Source: an uncultured Blautia sp.
GTDB taxonomy: Bacteria > Bacillota > Clostridia > Lachnospirales > Lachnospiraceae
DNA: 18,435 nucleotides
Assembly: GCA_934394545.1 (NCBI GenBank)
Contig: CAKRRG010000054.1
Coordinates: forward strand, 1-18,435
Reading direction: 5' to 3'
The notes under the pieces were generated by a model, which was not told the origin of the DNA, searched no databases, and saw only the letters and a list, made by a program, of their open reading frames with translations. Position 1 is the first letter of the stretch. Every line of letters starts with the position of its first letter. This document shows positions 1 to 5,439 of the stretch, piece by piece. The translations under genes and the position numbers were made by a program.

Positions 1-15
1 AGAAGGAGAGGTAAA

Positions 16-741
16 ATGAAAGTAATTAAAGTTAAGAATTATGAAGAGCTGAGCCGTACTGCAGCTACCATTATCGCAGGAGTTATCTTATCCAAACCGG
101 ATTGTATCCTGGGACTTGCTACCGGTTCTTCCCCAGTGGGTACCTACGATCAGCTGACTGCTATGTATGAAGAAGGAATCCTTGATTTTTCCCATGTTAA
201 GTCCGTTAACCTGGACGAATATGTGGGACTGGACGGATCTAATGACCAGAGCTATCGTTATTTCATGAACAAGAACCTGTTCAGCAGAGTCAATATCAAC
301 ATTGAGAATACCCATGTTCCGGATGGTACCAATCTTGATGCGAAGGCATGCTGTGAAGCATACAATACGCTGCTTCAGAATATCGGAACTGTAGATCTGC
401 AGCTTCTTGGAATCGGACCGAATGGTCACATCGGTTTCAATGAGCCAGATGACCACTTTGAGAATGGCACACACTGCGTAGACCTTACAGAGGCTACCAT
501 CCAGGCAAATAAGAGATTCTTTGCAAGCGAAGACGAAGTTCCGCGTAAGGCTTATTCCATGGGAACCGGCAACATCATGAGTGCGAAGACTGTTCTTCTT
601 GTAGCCAATGGCAAGAACAAAGCCAAAGCTCTTGCAGCCGCAATCAAGGGACCGGTTACTCCACAGTGCCCGGCTTCCATCCTTCAGTTCCATCCCAATG
701 CAATTATCGTAGCAGATGAGGATGCACTGAGTGAGCTGTAA
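16..741 (+). CDS. nagB: Glucosamine-6-phosphate deaminase
   Basis: Cytosolic enzyme that converts glucosamine 6-phosphate to fructose 6-phosphate plus ammonia, the step that passes amino sugars into glycolysis. The 241-aa protein has the phosphate-binding GLATGSSPVGTY loop (residues 33-44), the NLDEYVGL motif with the presumed general base D67, and GIGPNGHIGFNEP (132-144) with H138 and E143. N136 stands where the E. coli enzyme has D141, a substitution I believe is usual in short Firmicute NagB proteins. The length matches the short Bacillus type and lacks the C-terminal extension of the allosteric E. coli enzyme. The ATG is preceded by AAGGAGAGG at good spacing. The gene begins at the window edge, so an upstream nagA or similar partner could lie outside. 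A strong terminator follows the stop codon. Identification is secure. Confidence 0.96.
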   Translation: MKVIKVKNYEELSRTAATIIAGVILSKPDCILGLATGSSPVGTYDQLTAMYEEGILDFSHVKSVNLDEYVGLDGSNDQSYRYFMNKNLFSRVNINIENTHVPDGTNLDAKACCEAYNTLLQNIGTVDLQLLGIGPNGHIGFNEPDDHFENGTHCVDLTEATIQANKRFFASEDEVPRKAYSMGTGNIMSAKTVLLVANGKNKAKALAAAIKGPVTPQCPASILQFHPNAIIVADEDALSEL

Positions 742-751
742 TTTATGTTTA

Positions 752-793
752 TACAAAAATGGAGCTGCTTAGAAACGCAGCTCCATTTTTGTA
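752..793. terminator. Bidirectional intrinsic terminator between nagB and the histidine kinase gene
   Basis: A perfect 17-bp inverted repeat (752-768 with 777-793) has an 8-nt loop. The core is GGAGCTGC/GCAGCTCC, flanked by A5 on the left arm and T5 on the right, so it works as a terminator in both directions. It ends nagB from the left and the kinase gene from the right. The kinase stop codon (769-771) lies in the loop, so the last codons of that gene form one arm of the hairpin. Confidence 0.93.
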
Positions 794-2106
794 CCTTTTC
801 CAAGATCACTGTCCACGTGAATCTGGGCATGATGCAAGGTTGCCCCATGTTTTACAATGGACAATCCAAGACCGGTACCTCCGGTCTGACGTGAATGACT
901 TTTGTCAACACGGTAAAATCTTTCGAATATTCTTTTCTGTTCAGATTTCGGTATTCCGATTCCATCATCCTCCACACGGTAATAAGCTTTTCCCTCTCTG
1001 TTTTTTCCTACGTAAATATAAATATGTCCACCCGGATTTGTATAACGAACTGCATTGTCCGCTATATTGTACAGCATTTCATAAAGCACATGACGCACTC
1101 CCTGAATGGTAACCGGATGACCATAATATCTCAGGGAAATATTCTTCTTCTGGGCCTGATCCTGGAGATTGTTTACCACATCCTCTGCAAGCTCATTCAA
1201 TTCCACACTTTCCATGGAAACCACTTCATCCTGCTGTTCATCCAACCGGGACAACTGGATAATATCTGCCACCAGATTTCCAAGACGATTGGCTTCTTTG
1301 TAAATTCTCCCTGAAAAATCTGCAATATTTTCCGGACGCACCATTCCATTCATCATCAGCTCTGCATAACCGGAAATTGACATCAACGGAGTTTTCAGCT
1401 CATGGGAAACATTTGCAGAAAACTCTCTTCGCACAGCCTCTGTCTTTTTCAGTTCCTCAAGCTGACATGCGATCTGCAGATTCTGCTGGTCTACCCGGGT
1501 AAGAAGAGGCTTCAGTTCCTCATAACACACATTGTCAAGAGGATGCTCCAGATCCAGGTTGTTTATAGGTTTGATCAGTTTTTTGGTCTGTCTCTGTACC
1601 AGAATGATTTCTATCAGGATGATTACGATCATCAAAAGTCCAAGCCAGATAAGACTGCTCATTAATGTATGAAAAACACTGTCTGTGGTTTTTGCCAGAC
1701 GAAGGATTTTCCCATCCTCCAGCTTCACTGCATAATAAAAGGTCTGCTGTGCAAGGGTTTCTGAATAACGTACTACTTCCCCATGGCCTTCTTCCATAGC
1801 CTGGATAAACTCAGGACGATTGCTGTGATTAGGAAGCTTAGAAGCATCTGCCTCACTGTCATAGAGAACCTTTCCATTCTCATCCGTCAACGTAATTCGC
1901 GTTCCTGTATTATCGCCCACACTCTTGCTTAAATAGTCTTCTCCGGCTTTCTCCATTCCTGCTTTTACATATTCCGTTTCATCTCTGACTGTCCGCTTCA
2001 TAACATCGTCAAACTTTTCGTACATTAAAAAGCTGGCTGCTACGAAGGTAAGAATTGCTGTAAGAACAATCATAAAACCAGTGTGGCTTAGGATTTTCTT
2101 TTTCAT
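769..2106 (-). CDS. Membrane sensor histidine kinase, PhoR-like
   Basis: Sensor kinase of a two-component system; 445 aa. An N-terminal membrane helix (about 9-29) and a second one (about 148-170) enclose an extracellular sensor region of about 115 residues. After a short HAMP-like linker come the dimerisation helix with the H-box (ANVSHELKTP, phospho-accepting H235), the N-box (N347, N351), the D-box EDDGIGIP (about 379-386), the F-box RIFERFYRVD and the G2 box GTGLGLS (about 410-416), so all catalytic boxes are intact. The start codon overlaps the end of the response regulator gene by 4 bp (ATGA), the usual translational coupling. Architecture and the upstream phosphate transporter suggest a PhoR role in sensing phosphate limitation. 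The kinase sequence alone cannot separate PhoR from WalK or other paralogues. The 3' end is built into the terminator shared with nagB. Confidence 0.9.
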   Translation of the reverse strand: MKKKILSHTGFMIVLTAILTFVAASFLMYEKFDDVMKRTVRDETEYVKAGMEKAGEDYLSKSVGDNTGTRITLTDENGKVLYDSEADASKLPNHSNRPEFIQAMEEGHGEVVRYSETLAQQTFYYAVKLEDGKILRLAKTTDSVFHTLMSSLIWLGLLMIVIILIEIILVQRQTKKLIKPINNLDLEHPLDNVCYEELKPLLTRVDQQNLQIACQLEELKKTEAVRREFSANVSHELKTPLMSISGYAELMMNGMVRPENIADFSGRIYKEANRLGNLVADIIQLSRLDEQQDEVVSMESVELNELAEDVVNNLQDQAQKKNISLRYYGHPVTIQGVRHVLYEMLYNIADNAVRYTNPGGHIYIYVGKNREGKAYYRVEDDGIGIPKSEQKRIFERFYRVDKSHSRQTGGTGLGLSIVKHGATLHHAQIHVDSDLGKGTKMELRF

Positions 2107-2789
2107 CCCTGGCTGCCTCCTTTATCTGCCATTCTGTATCCTACACCACGGACAGTTTCCACTAGTCTGCCGGTTTCTCCCAGCTTCTGCCTGAGTGTCC
2201 GCACATGCACATCCACAGTTCTGGTTTCTCCGTCAAAATCATAGCCCCATATATGACACAGTATCTGGTCACGGGTCATAACGATACCTCGGTTTTCCAT
2301 CAGATAAAGAAGCAGTTCAAATTCCTTTCTGGTCAGCTCTATCTGCTGATCGCCACAGTAAACCTGATGACGTCCCGGAAAAATGCTCAGTTCCTCACAG
2401 CGAAGCTCCCTGTCATCTCCGTGGCGGCTGCTGCGACGAAGCACCGCCTTTACCCTTGCAATAAATTCCATCATGCCAAAAGGCTTGGTAATGTAATCGT
2501 CTGCCCCGGCTTCCAGAGCACGCACTTTATCAAATTCCGCCTCCTTGGCTGTTACCATGATTATGGGAATCTCTCTGGTTCCGGAGGATTTCTTCAGCTT
2601 CTCCAGAATCGAATATCCGTCCTCCCCCGGAAGCATAATATCCAGAAGGATCAGTTCCGGCTCTTCCTGGGCCAGTGCCCGCCACAGATCCTGGGAATCT
2701 GTCAAGCCTCTGGCATGAAACCCGGTAGTTTCCAGTGTATATACTAAAAGATCCCGAATATTGTTATCATCTTCAACACAAAAAATCAT
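2103..2789 (-). CDS. OmpR/PhoB-family response regulator, PhoP-like
   Basis: DNA-binding response regulator. I start it at the ATG ending at 2789 because GGGAGGAG lies 9 nt upstream and the protein then begins MIFCVEDDNN, giving 228 aa, the usual family length. An in-frame ATG at 2834 would add 15 residues ahead of the receiver fold with no good ribosome binding site. Receiver domain: acidic pocket E6/D7/D8, phosphorylation site D50 (ILLDIMLPGEDGY), T80 and K102 (TKPF). Winged helix about 131-221, with the recognition-helix region WGYDFDGETRTVDVHVRTLR. The gene is followed directly by the kinase (4-bp overlap) and preceded by the Na+/phosphate symporter on the same strand. The direct repeats upstream of the symporter are the obvious candidate target. 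The phosphate role is inferred from context; the family assignment is certain. Confidence 0.92.
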   Translation of the reverse strand: MIFCVEDDNNIRDLLVYTLETTGFHARGLTDSQDLWRALAQEEPELILLDIMLPGEDGYSILEKLKKSSGTREIPIIMVTAKEAEFDKVRALEAGADDYITKPFGMMEFIARVKAVLRRSSRHGDDRELRCEELSIFPGRHQVYCGDQQIELTRKEFELLLYLMENRGIVMTRDQILCHIWGYDFDGETRTVDVHVRTLRQKLGETGRLVETVRGVGYRMADKGGSQG

Positions 2790-2816
2790 TTCCAGTCGCT
2801 CCTCCCACATCTTGCT

Positions 2817-2873
2817 AAGCAAGTCCCCACCCACTGCTTATTGCTTTTCGCAACCCCAGCAGGGAACTTGCTT
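2817..2873 (-). promoter_or_regulatory. Long hairpin between the phosphate symporter and regulator genes
   Basis: Inverted repeat with 12-nt arms: AAGCAAGTCCCC (2817-2828) and GGGAACTTGCTT (2862-2873), one G-U wobble in the minus-strand RNA. Nested inside are a CUGCU/AGCAG stem and an UUGC-GAAAA-GCAA tip. It lies about 50 nt after the symporter stop codon and directly before the regulator ribosome binding site. No U-tract follows on the minus strand, so it does not look like an ordinary terminator. A processing or stability element, or a control of regulator translation, is more likely. Confidence 0.55.
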
Positions 2874-2922
2874 GATTCGGTTAAAATCATTTTTTTCAGT
2901 AAAAATCAGACAAAAAAGGCTG

Positions 2923-4692
2923 TTATGGGAGCATATAATTCACACGTGCAACCTCCAGTTCGTGGTGGAAATGTTCGTCCGGTGCATTTTTCACAGAATC
3001 AAGATGACTGTGGGTATCATAAAGATCCTCACGAACCTGAGTAACACAGACACCGATATTGGAACAGTGATCTGCAATACGCTCCAGACAGGTAGTAACA
3101 TCTGAAAGAATAAATCCCATCTCAATGGTACACTCTCCTGCCCGCAGACGATTTATGTGACGCCGTTTCAGTTCCTTGCTAAGCTCGTCGATAACCTCCT
3201 CTAAGGGTTCGATTTCTTCTGCCAGGCTCATATTCTGGTCAGCAAATACCCGGTATGCTTTATCCACAATATCAGACACTGCTTTTTCCATAATGTGAAG
3301 TTCTTTCTCTGCCCGCTCAGAGAAGCCGGCATTTTTCTCTGCCATCTCCTTTGCAGATTTCATAATGCTAAGTGCATGATCGGAAATACGTTCAAAATCA
3401 CCGATACAATGAAGCATAATAGACAGGCTGTGACTGTCCTCCAGAGAAAGATCCTTCTGATTTAATTTGATCAGATAGGTTCCAAGCTCATCCTCGTAAC
3501 GGTCAACCTTCGCCTCAATTTTTTCCACACGAATAGCGGTTTCCTCATCGTAATGATCCAGCAATCCAAAAGAAAGCTTCAGTGCATTCTGGGACTGCTC
3601 TGCCATTTTTTTCGCAGCAGTTTTACTCTGCTCGATTGCAATACCAGGATTGCTGAGGAAACGGGATTCCAGGATCATAAACTCCTGATCTTCTGCGGAA
3701 ATTGCTTTCTCTTCTTTTGTATCGCGTACCGTTGCACATGCCATTTTTACAAGCAGATTACCAAAAGGAAGAAGTACCACTGTTGCAATTACATTAAATG
3801 CACTGTGGATAACTGCAATTCCAGCAGGTCCGGCTACTTCATTAATAAATGAAAAATGTAAAAATCCATTCAGCAAATAGAATACTATCATAAATGCAAC
3901 AGTTCCGACAATGTTAAAATACAGATGAACAATTGCAGCTCTTTTTGCATTCTTTGTTGCACCGATAGAAGAAAGCATTGCTGTGATACAGGTTCCAATA
4001 TTCTGTCCCATAATGATCGGAAGCGCAGCTCCATAACGGACTGCACCGGTTACACAAAGCGCCTGCAGAATACCAACAGAAGCTGAGGAAGACTGGATAA
4101 CAGCAGTAAGCAGTGCACCAGCCAGCACACCTAAAACCGGATTGGAAAATTTCAGCAGGATATTTGTAAATTCCGGTACTTCAGCCAGAGGCTTAACAGC
4201 GCCACTCATGGTATTCATTCCAAACATCAGAACTGCAAAGCCAACCATAATGTTTCCAATGTCTTTCTTCTTTTCATTGTGAAGAAAAACAATAAAAATC
4301 ACACCCACAAGAGCCAGAATCGGGGAAAATGAGCTTGGATTTAAAAGTCTTACAAAGAAATTGGAGCTTTCAATTCCTGCCAGACTAAGAATCCAGGCGG
4401 TAACTGTAGTACCGATATTGGCACCCATAATAAAACCAACTGCCTGTGACAAATGCATAATTCCAGAGTTTACAAAGCCTACTACCATAACCGTAGTTGC
4501 GGATGACGACTGAATGATTGCAGTAACTGCAGCGCCAACCAGAACTGCTTTTACACGATTTGATGAAAGATTCTCCAGAATCTTCTCCAGCTTGCCGCCG
4601 GACAGTTTCTCCAGACCGTCCCCCATAACCTGCATTCCATACAGAAACATTGCCAGGCCTCCGACCAGTGTCAGAATGCTAAAAAAATCCAT
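2923..4692 (-). CDS. Na+/phosphate cotransporter with C-terminal PhoU-like domain
   Basis: Integral membrane symporter of the Na/Pi cotransport (NptA/YjbB-like) family, importing or exporting phosphate with sodium; 589 aa. Two inverted Na_Pi_cotrans repeats are visible: IIQSSSATT (59-67) with GANIGTTVTAW (90-100), and VIQSSSAS (198-205) with GQNIGTCITAM (229-239). The QSSS motifs are the family's substrate-site hallmark. About nine hydrophobic segments cover residues 1-320. The cytoplasmic C-terminus (about 345-565) is helical and PhoU-like, with two metal-binding-type motifs, GDFERISDHA (431-440) and CLERIADHCSNIG. The start has AAGGAGAGGAAAGG upstream. The promoter carries Pho-box-like repeats, and the response regulator and kinase genes follow, pointing to phosphate-starvation control. 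Transport direction cannot be read from the sequence. Confidence 0.94.
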   Translation of the reverse strand: MDFFSILTLVGGLAMFLYGMQVMGDGLEKLSGGKLEKILENLSSNRVKAVLVGAAVTAIIQSSSATTVMVVGFVNSGIMHLSQAVGFIMGANIGTTVTAWILSLAGIESSNFFVRLLNPSSFSPILALVGVIFIVFLHNEKKKDIGNIMVGFAVLMFGMNTMSGAVKPLAEVPEFTNILLKFSNPVLGVLAGALLTAVIQSSSASVGILQALCVTGAVRYGAALPIIMGQNIGTCITAMLSSIGATKNAKRAAIVHLYFNIVGTVAFMIVFYLLNGFLHFSFINEVAGPAGIAVIHSAFNVIATVVLLPFGNLLVKMACATVRDTKEEKAISAEDQEFMILESRFLSNPGIAIEQSKTAAKKMAEQSQNALKLSFGLLDHYDEETAIRVEKIEAKVDRYEDELGTYLIKLNQKDLSLEDSHSLSIMLHCIGDFERISDHALSIMKSAKEMAEKNAGFSERAEKELHIMEKAVSDIVDKAYRVFADQNMSLAEEIEPLEEVIDELSKELKRRHINRLRAGECTIEMGFILSDVTTCLERIADHCSNIGVCVTQVREDLYDTHSHLDSVKNAPDEHFHHELEVARVNYMLP

Positions 4693-4752
4693 TACCTTTC
4701 CTCTCCTTTTTATCCTTTTCTTTGTTTGTTAAGTTCTTTTGTTTCTGTATCC

Positions 4753-4807
4753 AATATAGGGGGACTATGTAAAATCTCTTGTGAGAGGAATGTTAAATCT
4801 ATGTAAA
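4753..4807 (-). promoter_or_regulatory. Phosphate-type promoter: four TTTACAT-like direct repeats plus -10 box
   Basis: Read on the minus strand, four 7-mers follow one another: TTTACAT (near 4802-4808), TTAACAT (near 4791-4797), CTCACAA (near 4779-4785) and TTTACAT (near 4767-4773). Start-to-start spacing is 11, 11 and 12 bp, one helical turn each. A -10-like TATATT (4753-4758) lies 9 nt after the last repeat, and no separate consensus -35 is present. This is the arrangement of PhoB/PhoP-activated promoters, in which tandem repeats replace the -35 box. It drives the Na+/phosphate symporter and perhaps the two-component genes behind it. Confidence 0.72.
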
Positions 4808-4861
4808 ATACTTTACAATTGGTGGTTTTTTAACAAATACAGCAAGTCCATTGACAGGTTA

Positions 4862-4900
4862 TGTAAAGTAAAATGTAAAATTGATATTTTGAAATGTAAA
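4862..4900. repeat. Second cluster of TGTAAA repeats
   Basis: Three more TGTAAA copies occur on the plus strand at 4862, 4874 and 4895 (spacing 12 and 21 bp), in the same orientation as the copies at 4768 and 4802. TTTACA (4812) and TTAACA (4830), in the opposite orientation, lie between the two clusters. The cluster sits between the greA stop codon and the symporter promoter. It may be a distal regulator-binding site; AT-rich chance similarity is the alternative. Confidence 0.4.
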
Positions 4901-4920
4901 ATTTCCATACAGAACTTTTT

Positions 4921-5427
4921 CTAAAAGCCTCGGATTTCTTCCTCTTCGGAATGGGTCTTGTCAATGGAACGGATTTCCAAGAAATAACTGTAATTGTCAT
5001 TTACCTTTACTTCTACCCGGTCACCGACCTTGTGCCCCTTCAGTGCCATACCAATAGGGGAATCAATGCTGATCCGGTTCTCCATGGAATTTCCTCGTAT
5101 AGAGGTAACAAGTTTGTATTTCTCAAGCTCGTCATCTTCTTCGAAATAAACTTCCACAATATCATCCATTCCCACTTCATCGTTTCTGGAATTGTCGGAA
5201 ACGATAGTAGCTGTTTTCAGCATGTTCTCCAGATAACGGATACGGCTTTCATTCTGATTTTTGTGCCGCTTTGCTGCATAATATTCAAAATTTTCGCTTA
5301 AATCTCCCTGCGCTCTGGCTTCCTTCACTGCCTCAATGGCTTCCTTACGGATAACAAGCTTGCGATGCTCAATTTCCTGCTCAATTTTTTCCACATCTTT
5401 CTTGGTAAGCTTCTCTCTCATTACCAT
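4921..5427 (-). CDS. greA: GreA-type transcription elongation factor
   Basis: Cytosolic factor that enters the secondary channel of RNA polymerase and stimulates cleavage of backtracked RNA. The 168-aa protein has the N-terminal coiled coil (about 5-75) with the catalytic tip ARAQGDLSENFEYYAAK; D42 and E45 match the acidic pair of E. coli GreA. The C-terminal FKBP-like domain (about 85-157) keeps the IS-SPIGMALKGHKVGDRVEV core. An acidic tail (SEEEEIRGF) makes it about ten residues longer than the usual 158. Two start codons are possible, M1 and M3, at 4 and 10 nt from GAGGAG; M3 may be the real one. It begins 12 bp after the stop codon of the GTPase-nuclease gene and almost surely shares its transcript. 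It may be a second greA paralogue in this genome. No clear terminator follows. Confidence 0.92.
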   Translation of the reverse strand: MVMREKLTKKDVEKIEQEIEHRKLVIRKEAIEAVKEARAQGDLSENFEYYAAKRHKNQNESRIRYLENMLKTATIVSDNSRNDEVGMDDIVEVYFEEDDELEKYKLVTSIRGNSMENRISIDSPIGMALKGHKVGDRVEVKVNDNYSYFLEIRSIDKTHSEEEEIRGF

Positions 5428-5439
5428 ACATCTCCTCTT

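Noticed and set aside
88..756. 222-codon open frame opposite nagB
   Set aside because: nagB is unambiguous; the opposite frame shows no recognisable domain.
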